64,000 nt of DNA from Brugia malayi (taxonomy: Eukaryota > Nematoda > Chromadorea > Rhabditida > Onchocercidae): assembly GCF_000002995.4 (NCBI RefSeq), contig NW_025062475.1, positions 7,816,187 to 7,880,186 on the forward strand, read 5' to 3'. Below, in pieces: positions 39,284-51,764 of the stretch. Numbering within the stretch: the first letter of the stretch is position 1; every line of letters starts with the position of its first letter. Under the pieces are notes generated by a model. That model was not told where the DNA came from and searched no databases. It was given only the letters and a program-made list of their open reading frames with translations. The translations under genes and the position numbers were made by a program.

Positions 39284-39293
39284 GCAATATTTC

Positions 39294-40224
39294 CTGAAAA
39301 TACTACAAACAGAAAATAACACCGACAACTTCTTTCCACATCACGAATGCAACCCAAAAGTCCATTAGGTCAGGTTCATTAAAAATTTAATCGTCAATAA
39401 GGTTGATAGTTTTTTACAAAACGGAGGAGAGTTTAAGTATTAACAGCAAGAAAAAAGTAGTATCCACAAGTCTCTCCAGTAGAATGGAGAAGCTTCACAA
39501 AAACAAACTTTTTCCCTATTTCTCATACACGCTTACAAATTTATACATAGTCACAAACCCATTAGTGAATTTGATGGTAGTGGTAGTACCACTTGAATAA
39601 TACCGAGTGGTAGCGAGACCACAATAATGATCTTCAACTTTATTATGAATATAAGGGTAGGTTATCAAGACTTAGATAGATAACCACAGAAATACATTAA
39701 CGAATAACTTTGTTCTCAGTACTGCAATTAATAAGCAGAATATAACTAAAATGAAAGTTTTCATAGTGATTCTCACATAAGTTTTAATAATTAGAGAAGC
39801 CTAATAAGAGTTACTCAAAATACAACATAAAGCTTACTGTACAACAGATAATTAGTAACCTGTACAATGCATAACGCTTATAATTGGCCCACAGGAAACT
39901 AACTACGAATTGTAAAAAAATACCGGATCGTTCTTCTTATTAACCTCTATCCTTTAGACTGACTCTTAAGAGACAAGTCATAATGCAGCGAAAATTAAAC
40001 CTTGAATTAGCACCCAAATAAATCAAGCAAGTAGCAAAATCTCATTCCTATTTCCGAGACATTTAATAGAAAAAAAAAAAAAAAAAAACAGAGCAGAGTT
40101 TAAACACTAAATGTTGACAAGAAAAAACAACATCTACAAGTCAAGCATTTCCTTGAGATCCTCAAACCACTTAGGCATAAACAAAGAAATAGAATCCTGT
40201 CTTCAAAATGCTACTTCAGACTAA
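39294..40224. other. intergenic, no gene seen
   Basis: About 930 bp between the SPECC1L-like 5' end and the MYND-protein stop codon, both on the minus strand. AT-rich with a poly-A run; I see no coding or structural signal. Missed 5' exons of the SPECC1L-like gene could lie here. Confidence 0.5.
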
Positions 40225-41477
40225 TTAGTTGCTACTCTTCTGCTGCTGCTGTTGCTGCTGCTGGTGAGTATTGGCATTCTGCTTCTTACGTCGACAAAAC
40301 TTCCGATGAGTCGCCCAGTGGCTCTGCTGACATTCCACACTGCAATAAGCTGTGTTCCAACAGCAATGATAAATTGCTTCAGCTTCGCACTGCCAACACC
40401 TTCAATTTCAACAATGATATTCTATCAAGTAATCCTATCCAAAAAACTAAATAGTATAAAGGTTTCAGTTTCTCCTGGTTTGACGAAGTTTTATTATAGC
40501 TGAATATATCGTAGCACGACATGTCTGAATTTCTATTTCTATCATTCAATCTGTGAGTGAAAAGAATATTAGTAAATCATTTTGACAGTCCGACTTATCA
40601 ATAAAATACGGCCAGAAAAAAGTTACCACTGTTTTTTCTTGACACTTGATATTTCTTTCCTATGTTTTTCAGCCATTTTCCCCAATTCAACTTTCAAAGA
40701 TTCGCGATACTTCTCCTCTAATTCAGCTCTGCAGCGAAAAATTAGTTACCACAGAAAATGCCGAACAAATTTAGTGAGAATAACGAAAGATTCAAGTTCA
40801 GATAATCATTAACCTCGTAGTATCTAGCTCATCCTTGAATTGCGTAAGGAGTTCAGTCCTAATCTTTTGTTGATCAGAAAGAAATTCCTGATGAAGCTGA
40901 AAAACGCACATTTAACAGGTATTCTTCACCAACTGTTTGTTCCTAGTCTGTCATTTGTCAATCTTTTATATGAAGATAAAATAATCTGTTAAGTTTCCAA
41001 GCAAAAAAAAAATGCTCAATTAGTATAAAGTAAATGACAAGTCCCATCAGATGCACATTAAGTTCTAGCAAACATAACATTTTGCTTACAAGTTACCTGG
41101 CAGAATAATCCCTTATCGTATTGCAAACGCAACCACTTCTAAACACCCTTAGTGAGATAACAAATGAAAAGAATTGAATTCTTCCTCTTCGAAGTAGCAT
41201 CCTCTTATAGTCTATAGTCTACAGCAGAACACACTCTATTACAAGAAATGAAGTTAAAACAGACCCGTTCAGTCATTTCAACCAATAATTTCTCTCTGGA
41301 TTGCTGATAATCTGTCAACCAGTGTCTTTGTAAGTCCATAATCATTCTCTTCATGCGATCATCTAATACCCAGTGGTCATCATGCATCTCGCCTTCTGCT
41401 TCTACAACCATCATACCCTCTTCAACTGTGCGATGGTTTCGGCCATCTTTAGGTACGTCCTTCCCATCACTCATCAT
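40225..41477 (-). CDS. BRA/ZMYND11-type MYND zinc-finger protein
   Basis: Four minus-strand exons in phase: 41477-41265, 40896-40814, 40728-40627, 40399-40225 (TAA); about 190 aa. A charged coiled-coil region ([20 protein letters not shown]) runs into KKKQW and a complete MYND finger: [24 protein letters not shown], then WATHRKFC. This is the same organisation as the C-terminus of human ZMYND11 (BS69). The protein lacks the PHD, bromo and PWWP domains of ZMYND11. In size and content it resembles human BRAM1 and C. elegans BRA-1/BRA-2, which bind type I BMP/TGF-beta receptors; C. elegans BRA-1 dampens DAF-1 signalling. The tail ends with an eight-Gln run encoded by CAG/CAA. A TTTCTTAG acceptor 8 nt before the ATG suggests a 5' UTR intron or spliced-leader site. 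Divergent from cyclin Y. Confidence 0.9.
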
Positions 41478-42474
41478 TTTGGGTCTAAGAAAATTAACGA
41501 GTAGTAAACCTCAAAAACTTCACCACAAATAAAAATTATTAAAATCACGTCGTATATAACGATATATTTGCAATACATTGCATATTATAAAGATGCATTT
41601 GATAAATCTACTTTTTCTCAAACCATATTACAGTGCATTAATAGTGTTCTCCAATCAATGTGAAAAAGGAAGAGAACAGGGATACTAGAACAACGAACGA
41701 TCTGTCAATAAGGAAAAAAGCAAAGAAGACATCCTGTTAAGGAGCATGTGACGATGGTAAAACGACCCACCCACTAGCAGTTCGATTTTTATAGGTGGAA
41801 TAACTTGAACCTCTTATTGACAAGCAGTCATTTCACGAGAGTGGAGCGTTATTACTATTTCACTTAATAATAAGCCAACCAATCAATGCTCAGCAATCTT
41901 AAATTCCGCGATTATGATCGAGCATTGGTTTGACACGGTATATTCCCAAAGTTACCATTCATTAACAAGCATCTCTGCCTTATAACCCATGTAGAATTAA
42001 CGTCCAGCAGACGACGTCATCGTGCCACATACAAACTTATTTTCACATGCTGCTTTTTAATCTCATTCTAAATTGCGTCACCGTAATTTATTGAAACAGG
42101 GGGTAACAATGAAAACTTGCTTTCGTTTTGTTCAGTATCGTATCATATAATAGCAATAAGTTTGTAGTTTGAGCTGCTAATATTTGGGTTTGAGTAGCGA
42201 TACTGCTGTTTTCATGTAAAAGATTGCATCATCGTATTTTGCCACTAAATTATACCTTTCAGATAAAATTTACGTAACATCGTTAACTATTTAATTGACG
42301 GACACAAGAAATCTTTAGCGTGTTCGTAGTTTGGGAGAAGGAATCTCCCATTTCATACTTTTACGTGAATATCATTTGTAGAGAAGAATATAGCTAACAT
42401 TTCTTAAAAGTGGTAAGAGAGATATGACGGGAAAAATGAATCGGCCCGTTCAATTCCAGTAAATCGCGAGTCTG
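41478..42474. promoter_or_regulatory. shared 5' region of MYND gene and cyclin Y
   Basis: About 1 kb between divergent start codons. No coding sequence recognised. A shared or back-to-back promoter is inferred from layout only. Confidence 0.35.
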
Positions 42475-45053
42475 ATGGGGAACGCGTTATGCTGCTTGCA
42501 AGACTCTTCGTCTGCTGCAAGAAGCAAAGAGGTGATGTACGATGTAAGGCATCAGGCTAATCACGAGGTTAATTTCTTCAATTTGTCAAAAATATCGTAA
42601 TGTATTTGCGATGTGACTAAATGTAAATGTTACGTACTTCGATCGCTTATTTCTGTAAGAATTCTCTTAACACAAGTTATGTTCAAGTCCCAAAACTATG
42701 TTCTGTATTTTCTGTATCAAATCTCTCGATGATGTTGTGATTCAGATTTTGTGTTTGAAATTGAGAATCTTATAACGACAGTCGTCAAATTTGCTTATGA
42801 ATGTGGGTAATAAAAATAGTCATTTAGTATGTGAATCAAACATTTCCGATCGAGGACACTTCAACTAATTTTCTTCCTCATATTAGTGAAAGGGAGCTGC
42901 CTGATGGTAAGTGAAATTCTCTTTAAAATTAACTTCTGAACAAGTCGCACTCTCAGTTTTTTTATGAAAAAAGTACTGTAGTAATAAAGCGCATTTTAAG
43001 AGATTGGTGAGGACCCGTCAACGCAACCGATGGTTAAACCAATATTTATGGAACGAAGCAGAAGTGAAATGAAGTGTTAGTTCATAATATTGTTATATTT
43101 GTTACTTATTAAGTTCTGTGCCAATTTCTTCAAGTAGTTTTAATTCTTGGAGCTTTGAGTGTTTTTTCGTTTTTATTGAGTTGGTTTTAATGCCAATATA
43201 TTTTATGTAACTGGCATTAATTACCGTTGAATGACTTATCTGATTCTACTTTCTATTCATAGTTGTTTTCTTAGCTGGTTTTCCTATTCATCGAATACAA
43301 AAATAAAACTTCATATAATCTGTTTCATATGAAACATACTAGTATGATTTAGAAATTTAAATAATTATCATTTGGCAGCTGGAGCATTATAATGAACATT
43401 TCAAAAACTGGCTGGAATTTGCTGGTGAGTGGAAGTCTTTCGGTTCTGAAATTATGTTTCATTGTAATCTGAAGAATTTAGTGAAGGATAACCGTCGTTC
43501 GTTCTATGTTCTGGATACACAGAGCTTGACTACTATTATGTCACCGTTACAAAAGTCGAATAGTTGTTCGACGATATTTCTTGACGATTCTACCATTTCA
43601 CAGCCAAATTTGAAAAATACGATCAAATGCATTTCGTTGGCTATTTATTATCATATTGTAAATCGAAAAAATCGTGCTCATGAGAGGCTAATGGAAATTT
43701 TTGAAGAGCGGCTTCATCCAATCACAGTTAAGCATTCGTTCTTATTTTCTGTGAGATTACATAAGCTTGTCCTCAATTCTAAAAATATGTGAACTAGTTG
43801 AAAATATGATGTAAAAGTTTGGTTTGGCGTTGCTTCATATCTCAGTAGGTTGAGAGATTATTTTAATCTCATCAAATCGTCTTAGGTATCTTTTTGCTTT
43901 TGCTGTGAAAAAAAAAAAAAAAAAAAAAAAGCTTCGCTATGTTTCAGCTGAAGGACTTCATCCAAACTAACAGTACACTCTGATGTCCCTATTACAAGCA
44001 TGAAAAAAACTAAAGTACGCAGGGACACATTTTCTCAAGTGGTCAGTACCCTCTGCTTTGGGTCTTCTTAAGGCAAAGTAATTTTAGAGAGATCCGATTC
44101 CAATCGAAATGATGTCGAGAGATCCAGATCATCGGCAGATATATCGTTTTATCAGGACTCTTTTCCATGCTGCCCAGTTAACGGCAGAATGCGCAATAAT
44201 CACTTTGGTATGTGCTTTGTTCGTAATTCCACTTCCTTTGTTTAAGCATAAACAGTTATTGAACTGAATTTGTTTCATCTAATTTATTTCCAGGTATATG
44301 TGGAACGATTGCTGAATTACGCTGAAATGGATTTATGCCCATCAAATTGGCGACGAGTAGTATTAGGAGCTATTATGCTTGCATCAAAAGTGTGGGATGA
44401 TCAGGCTGTTTGGAATGTTGATTATTGTCAGATTTTGAAAGACACTAATGTTGATGATATGTAAGTTTTCTTACTATAAGTAATCTTTAGAACAATTATA
44501 TATATATACCTAGAACTGAGATATTCTTGCAGGAACGAACTGGAGAGGCAGTTTTTGGAATGCTTAGAGTTCAATATTAATGTCCCAAGTTCTGTTTATG
44601 CAAAGTATTATTACGAATTAAGGACACTGGCCATGGCTAACGATCTGCAATTACCACTGCAACCATTATATAAAGAACGGGCGAGGAAGTTAGAGGTTTA
44701 AATTTGCTTCACTATCCGCAACGTGCTTTTATCAGTCTTTAGGAACAGTATTTTGGTACATATTAAATAATAGCAATTCTATTGAATTATATCGGAAAAC
44801 ACGCTGTGCTAGCGGATCGGACATCGTGATGAATAATGGCTTTTAATTGAATGAGCCAATTGAGCCAGAAACATTTTAGAAAATGTATTCAAATTGTTTC
44901 TCAATTATGGACTATTGTTTACCGATTTTATAGGCACTCAGTCGAATCTACGAGGACAAACTGCAACCTGATTTAAGAATCACACATCGGAAAAGTTTTT
45001 CGGCTGAGAAGTTGTTAATCAAGGAATACCACACTCCAGTCGTCATATCTTGA
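42475..45053 (+). CDS. CCNY: cyclin Y
   Basis: Seven exons in phase: 42475-42543, 42855-42906, 43482-43726, 44088-44207, 44294-44460, 44533-44695, 44934-45053; about 311 aa (human 341). It starts MGNALCC, fitting N-myristoylation plus nearby palmitoylation, as in cyclin Y, which recruits CDK14/CDK16 to the plasma membrane. Diagnostic segments are [38 protein letters not shown], the near-invariant [40 protein letters not shown] and the C-terminal KSFSAEKL with HTPVVIS, all like the human protein. The SCST segment overlaps the site where 14-3-3 binding is reported for human cyclin Y. C. elegans CYY-1 acts with PCT-1 in synapse remodelling. Exon 3 has an alternative upstream reading (from 43381) that I rejected because of phase. 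Confidence 0.95.
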
Positions 45054-45766
45054 TATCTAACTTATCCTTTTTGTATGTAGGATATTTTACAAAGAACTTT
45101 AGAATATAGTTTTAAGTGGAAATTCTTTAGAAGATTTATGGCAGAAGAGACCATATCTGCTAAGTTCTTTTACAGGTACGGTTGTTTTTTCCAAAACATT
45201 TGATAATTGTAAGGAACATTTCGGTGCTTCACATATCAGAATGTACGTAACGGATCTTTTTATTTCTTTTAACTGTTCTTCCAAGAAGCAAACATTCCAT
45301 GGCTTCGTTTCTGTATTCTTCTAAGAATTATTTTGTTTGATTTCGTGTAAGGTTAAGCTGATAATAATTGTTGGTATACAAGCAACTTCCTATCTCTGTT
45401 GGGACATATTGCACAATTTTTATTATGTGCTATTTATTAATATGTATTTAGCTCATTATTATTGTCTCTGTATGTATTCCTCATTTTGTTTTTTCATATG
45501 TAATAGGCCAAAATTCATTAAGTGACTAGTGCACATGTTGTTGACTATTTCTTATAGAATCTCATTGGTTTTCTAATTGTGGCGGTTGATTCTCAAAACT
45601 ATCTATATATGTGGAACTGTGGAATCAAAATTTTTTTGCTTTGTTTGTATTCTGTGTATGTATTTCATACTGAACATTATCTACAGTTTTATTTTTTTTT
45701 AATATTTTAGTCATCATTTGGTCAGTTCTGAAGAATAGAGTTTATGAGGTAGATTTTTATAGCATT
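45054..45766. other. intergenic between cyclin Y and PITHD1
   Basis: About 710 bp, same strand on both sides. T-rich near the PITHD1 start. No gene seen. The spacing is compatible with a nematode operon but also with independent promoters. Confidence 0.45.
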
Positions 45767-46917
45767 ATGGGTTCTAACTTTCATTGTGAAAATGAAGCAG
45801 TTAATTTTGAGCGAAAAAACGAGGGGATGCGTTATACAATCAACTCTCACATTGATCTCCAAAAGGTTGTGGTAAAGAGTATTTATGTTTCGTTATATTC
45901 GATTGTTATTTTAACATTTCCTTTTAGATAAAACCGTTTATTTCATTGCTTTGTCTTGTTTTAAGTAATATTAAAAGATATGTTGCAGGTAATAGTACTG
46001 AATGAAGCAGTTGAAGGTTCTGGCGCAAAGATTTTCAAGAAATGGGAGGATCGATTGGACAGGTAGGCTTCTGGCATATTGTTTTTAGAAGTCATGGAGT
46101 CGTACGTTTACTGTAGTGAATGTAGGTATTAGTATATACATTGTAATAAAACTATTGATAAAGAAACAACTGATGTTTTTTTAAAGAACTTTTAGGACCA
46201 TTTATGTAGCAAGCGACCTTGATGAAGAGCTGTTGTTTAATGTACCATTCAAAGGACATGTGAAAATAACTGGTCTTGTGCTGTCTGGCGACTTGGATGG
46301 TACTCATCCATCATACATACGTCTTTACAAAGATCGACCATCAGTAAGCTTATTTTGAGTACGATTAGAGAGAAAGGGTTTGTTTGGTTTGAGTTGATGT
46401 TCGATTGTTATTTGTTAGGATTGAATACATCATTTTTGATCATATCATAATTTTTAGATGTCATTTGAAGCAACGACTTTAGAGTCTGATCAAGAATTTC
46501 CACTGAAGCAGGACATGAATGCACAAATAGATTATCCCATAAAAGCCTCAAAATTCTCAAATATAACGCATCTCAGCTTACATTTCCCAACTAATTTTGG
46601 CGAAAGCAAAACTCGGATTTACTATATTGGTTTGCGTGGCGAGTATATTACGGACATAAGGCAACAGGTAGGCAATGGAACATTGATTTTCATTTTGTCT
46701 TGAACAAGTCATCTTGATTTTTCTTCATGAACACCAAATTCACTTGCTGAAGAAGGTTCATCGGCTAACACTCAGCAATTATTATGTTTATGTTGATGTG
46801 AAATATAGAAGCGTATAGTGGTTCTTTCAGATATGCATTACAACATATGAGGCTAGACCACTACTTGAAGATCATAAAGGGAAGATTCCAGATGTCATAA
46901 AGAGGAGCGTTATGTGA
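45767..46917 (+). CDS. PITHD1: PITH domain-containing protein (PITHD1)
   Basis: Five exons in phase: 45767-45865, 45989-46062, 46196-46343, 46458-46667, 46831-46917; 205 aa (human 211). Almost the whole protein is the PITH beta-sandwich. Clear blocks are VLNEAVEGSGAKIFKKWEDR, SDLDEELLFNVPFKGHVKIT, a DLDGTHPSYIRLYKD turn, KASKFSNITHLSLHFPTNFG and YYIGLRGEY. PITH domains are also the C-terminal part of thioredoxin-like 1, which docks on the proteasome; PITHD1 has been linked to proteasomes in sperm and to blood cell differentiation. No thioredoxin domain is present. Cytosolic, with no signal peptide or membrane segment. Confidence 0.95.
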
Positions 46918-48151
46918 TTGAATTTCTCTCTTTGATTTAATTTCATGCAAATAACTTGTGAAGTATTTATATACACCTAGTGTACATAGTGCACTGCGAG
47001 TGTTATGTTGAGAATAAATTATCCAGATAAAATCACTGAAAGATGCACGTATAAACTTACGTGTTGCAAATGTTTGTCTTTTTTAAAAAACTTCCTATTG
47101 TTTTGTTTTTGAACAAAAGATGCATGTTTGGTATGCACAAGAAAACAACGTGAATGGCTATGGAAAGGTAAGGAGCGATGATGACATAAATGAAGTAACT
47201 GGAGATGGAAATATTTGGTCACTAGTATTGGAGATATAGAGAAATATGACTCGTCGTTTAACTTTTGAGCTGGCGTCATTCCGAAAATTGTTTGACACTG
47301 TTTAGAAGGATCAGCACGCAAACGCGCGTTGTTTTTAAGAAATGGGGATAGGAATTTTTCAAAAATTCGAGAAGGGTAGTTAAGCAGAAATAAACTGCGT
47401 TTTCCCGTTTTCGAAGTTATTAAGTCACAAAGTAGTTCAAGGTATGCTACTAGCCATGTTTCGATACACACTAAAGATGTAAGGGAAAAACTTTTTCTTG
47501 AAATAAAATTAAAATCGTGACCTCTTTCCATCTGGAAATGGAATTAGACAGGTTTGCTATTCAATTAACGGGAAGAACAATAGGGATGACGATCAACTTT
47601 ATCTGCCAATTTCTAGTTCGTGTAACTTTTCGGGAACTATAAATCTCGACTTCTCAGTGATTTGCGAAAGTTCAGGTTCCAATCGCCATGAGACTTCAGG
47701 AATTGTCTTTTCGGGGAAAGAGGAAGAAGGATGACTAATTTTAGCTTCCCGCATACCATCATGGTGAGGACTGATCACAATCAAACCTCAAATATCTACA
47801 AATGCGTGACGTAGTATAGAAGTCTTATCTAAGTATAAGTACTAATCCCAGAAAGCACTAAAGATGTGATGTGATATGCCACGTAATTCAATATGCTTTC
47901 GTTCCTGCCATGTGGCAGTTTCAAATAAGTTCCAATTCTTACTTCACTTCTTACTAAACAAACATATGAGAAGCACCTCGACAAACTACATCCCCATTAC
48001 AGTTTCAGTCTCACATGTAAATTTAACAAAAGAACGCAATTGTATCACGACTTTTTCATTTAGGGGCCACGTTATATAAGTTATCTGTGCGTGTAGTGCA
48101 AGTTGTTGCTTGGTATGTGCTTTTTTTCGTTGTTTGTCCGTCACAGACATA
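46918..48151. other. intergenic between PITHD1 and VPS36
   Basis: About 1.2 kb. The minus strand carries a 170-codon open frame (47531-47019) and a 61-codon one (47784-47599) with no recognisable domain; these are discussed in findings. No other supported feature. Confidence 0.5.
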
Positions 48152-50850
48152 ATGGACAGGCTGACGTGGTACCAACCTGGAGAATATATGGAAGATATAA
48201 TCATCCAGAGCGGTCACGTGGGCATATATGATGGAGATGTGAAACAGGTATTACCAAATCAACCTGCAATATTTTCTAGTTTTCTCTGAAAAATAAGGAG
48301 TTATAAAATCGTGAACAGTTTCAGACAGCATATGAACAGGGGACTGCTTCTCTAACGTTGCATCGTATTATCTGGGCTGATTCCAATGATCCGGTGAGCA
48401 ATTTTATATTCTTTTTCTGTTCTTTCTGCATCATTTTGTTAAACCAACCAATAGTTGTACATAGTAATCTCCTTTGACTGTGATATTTTGTGCGAAAGCA
48501 TATGCTTAAGGAAATTGTAAGGTCGTCATAGTCAGAATTATTTTTTGGGGTTTCTGTGTTGTGAATACTATACTTTTCATTCACAGATTTACTCTTATTA
48601 GGCAATAATTTGCAAATTCCATTCAGGTTTTTTTTTTTCTTTTAATTTTTTTTTACAGGATCATCGACTGATTTTACATCATTCATTGGTAGCAGGTATT
48701 GAGAAGCACCATAAATCGATGTTCCGTCGAGGTGGCAAAATCATCCTTTCTCTGCATCCTAAACCACTCGGACAACAACGAGGCCCTTTCACTTCTTCTT
48801 CTTTTAATTATATTCGCCTTGTTTTTCGAAATGGGGGAGAAGACGAGGTGAATATCTATCTGGTTTGTATTTAGAAGGGTTCCCTACGCACGGCTAGCAA
48901 ATAAGTCACTTTCGGGAACAGCGTCCAGTGTGCCTTGTCCTTTCATAGGAGTAATAGATTTGATGGAGAGCAGTTGTCATTTTTTATAACTCCTCGTGTC
49001 ATTAGGGTCTAAAATTTCGTTCCAGACTTCCTTTAAACTAAAAGTTGCCCTATGATATTATGCTTAAACGTATTTGCTGGTATTTTTCTTTTTAATTTTA
49101 TGTGGTCATTTTCATTTACAGTTCTTTGAGAAATACAAGGAAGCGATAGGAATGAATACATGGGAACGATCTCTTTCTGGCTGCGCAACATCAAGCTCTG
49201 TCACTGTATGTGTTAATGTTTGTGGAATTCATAAAATTAATCTATAACAAAGTAGAATATGAGCCCAAAAATTTGAGTTGAAAACTCAATAGTATTTAAT
49301 TAAGGAAGAATTCTCATCTGGGTTTTGAAAGAATTAAGAAATTATAGCTAATATTTTATTTCAGTTACGGAACTGTAGTACTGTGGTACCTCGAGCAGTA
49401 GGTATTTCAGGCATCGAAAAAAGATTTGCTGAAAACCATCACCGTACCCATGAAAGTATAAGCCAGGTGTTATTTTTTATTTATTATATTATGAAAGCGG
49501 TACGAATTAGTTATGATAAGTTTATCACTTCAAATTGGATTTTTAGGCTTTTGAAGATATGAATCGATTAATGGAATATGCACGAGAAATGGTATCCCTT
49601 TCGAAAGCCATTACCGATAAATTGCGAGCAAAGAAAGGAGAGATAACTGACGATGAAGTGAGTGAGCCATCTGTTTTTTCTTCCAGTCAATGTATGTAAA
49701 TGATATCTTCAATTGCAGACTGTACGCTTCAAAACCTACTTGCTTAGTTTGGGCGTTAGTGACCCAGTAACGAAGTCAGCATTTGGTAGCAGCGCTGAGT
49801 ATTACAAAAAACTTGCGGAAGAGTTGGCTGTGGTGTTATGTACCCCGCTTAAGGTAAATCATTAAAGTTTTTGGTGTTTAAAATACTCTTATTACATTAT
49901 GATATGGTGTATACGTGTCCAGGAATGCGGTGGTATGATGACTTTATCAGACGTATATTGTCGTATTAACAGAGCTCGTGGTTTAGAACTCTTGTCACCA
50001 GAAGACATTTTGAATGCATGTCAGATGTTGGAGCAAATAAATTTACCCATATCGTAAGTTATTACAGTTTCATCTATTTATTCATCTGCAACAGTTTTTG
50101 ATTAAGTTCCGATAAAAACAATCGTAGTTGATTCCGAAACAAAACTGAAGAAAAATGCTGGAGCCTATGTTTTTGTTCTAAGTTATTAAAGTACTCTGGT
50201 ACTTCATTTCTGCAAATATGGATATTAGTAATATAAAATCTGTTATACAGTGGATAGAAATTCTTAAGTTCATTTAGAGGGAAAGATAGTTCAAAAGGTT
50301 AAAAATTTTTATTCAGTTTGAATCGTTTTGAAAGTGGTGTCATGGTTGTACAGCTGAAAGAGATGAGTGTAGAAACCACGATTGAAAGCACTGCGGAGTT
50401 AGTAGCGACTATGGGTACTTGTAATGCTACTAAGCTCGCTAAATGTCTTAGTATTACAGTCATCCTTGCAAAGGAGAGGTAAGATATTTTTTGCTGTGTT
50501 TGAGATGTTATAGACCTAAAGGTTTGGTTGTTCAGACAAATCTTTCTTTTCATGAGCTTATAATTGATAATCAGCAGAATCAGAAGTGTTGCTGTAAATA
50601 TCTGCTGATTTCCGACACATATAATTAATGTCGCGTGTGCAGAAAATTTTGCATGTAAAGTGATTTCAAGGAATTATGCACAAATATTTATTTCACTAAA
50701 AACTTGTGCGAAAGTTTTTGCTTAGCCATTTGTAAACTCATCAGAATATTTTTAAGATTACTTGCGGCGGAGGCTCAGGCGAAGCTTTGTCGTGATGATA
50801 CAATCGAAGGTCTTACGTTTTATCCAAATCGTTTCATGACTTCCTGTTGA
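48152..50850 (+). CDS. VPS36: VPS36, ESCRT-II subunit
   Basis: Ten exons in phase: 48152-48247, 48325-48393, 48659-48847, 49122-49205, 49365-49466, 49547-49657, 49719-49853, 49923-50053, 50317-50478, 50757-50850; 390 aa (human 386). The N-terminal GLUE domain ([15 protein letters not shown], then GVEKHHKS-like [20 protein letters not shown]) would bind phosphoinositide and ubiquitin. The C-terminal winged-helix half has [50 protein letters not shown] and [18 protein letters not shown]. The family's C-terminal [19 protein letters not shown] is also present. It works with VPS22 and VPS25 to sort ubiquitinated cargo into multivesicular bodies. There is no NZF zinc finger in GLUE, as in animal rather than yeast Vps36. 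Confidence 0.96.
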
Positions 50851-51764
50851 CAGATTGTGTTCCATTTTTTTTTTCTAATCTTTAATTAAAGCAAAAGCTT
50901 CCGGTTTATAGTTTATATCATTTTCATACTATTCTCTAGATCTCAACTGTTCCAATATTACGCAAACATTAATGATTTCCATACTCTTCCGGTTTTTATC
51001 CGTTATCAGAAACGCTTTTATGAATTGAAATTATTCTGAACAAGCATTGTTTGCTGTACTGTCACTCTCTAGCCCACTAGTTGTTCCAAACTTTGTAATT
51101 GATTTATTCTTATCTTAACGCCACAGTATATTGCTTGTTATTATTCTTAATTTTTTAAAATAGTTTGTTCAACGTAATAGAATAATGTAATTTGTTTTGA
51201 TGGATTTTTATCTACATAACTTTTTATCTACTTTATCCCTATACACTTTATGCTTTTGGAAAATTTTCTGAGCATATGTTTTGACTTCAGACATAATAGA
51301 TACACTATGTTTTTCTTTACTTTTAATAGTAAATTAATAGTAATGAATTTTTGAAAATATTCAGAACTCTGAAAGACTGGGTTTCATTCTTTGCTCTTAC
51401 CTTTTTCTACATTGCTTTTTATAAATGTTTTTTGTTGTATTTCATCAGGATTTCCTGAAGGATGGAAAAAATGGATTTCATTTATTCGTTATGTAGGAAA
51501 TAATACGGCATAGATTTGAATCGTTTTAATTTCTGATTTCTTTTGCATTGATGTTTCTAAATTATTAGAAATTAGCCAGAGACAGTACGTTGCTGTAACA
51601 AAAATGAATTTTATACTCAAGTTTTCAGATCGAGTAGTAGTTAACTAGCCCGCATTTTTCTTTATGATCTGCTCCAGTAATTGGATGTTAGTTAAAATTT
51701 GAGCATCAGTGCTTTTGTATTTCAGCTGGAGTCGTTCCATTTTAAGAGTTTGTTTAGGTAAATT
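50851..51764. other. intergenic between VPS36 and FIP1
   Basis: About 910 bp, same strand on both sides, very T-rich. It would hold the VPS36 3' UTR and FIP1 5' UTR. No gene or clear spliced-leader acceptor close to the FIP1 ATG was fixed. Confidence 0.45.

Noticed and set aside
43381..43481. Upstream extension of cyclin Y exon 3 ([18 protein letters not shown])
   Set aside because: Its phase 0 start does not follow the phase 1 end of exon 2, whereas the TTTAG acceptor at 43481 does.
46918..48151. Operon structure as an established fact
   Set aside because: Co-direction and spacing suggest it, but no spliced-leader acceptor could be proved, so it is kept as a finding only.
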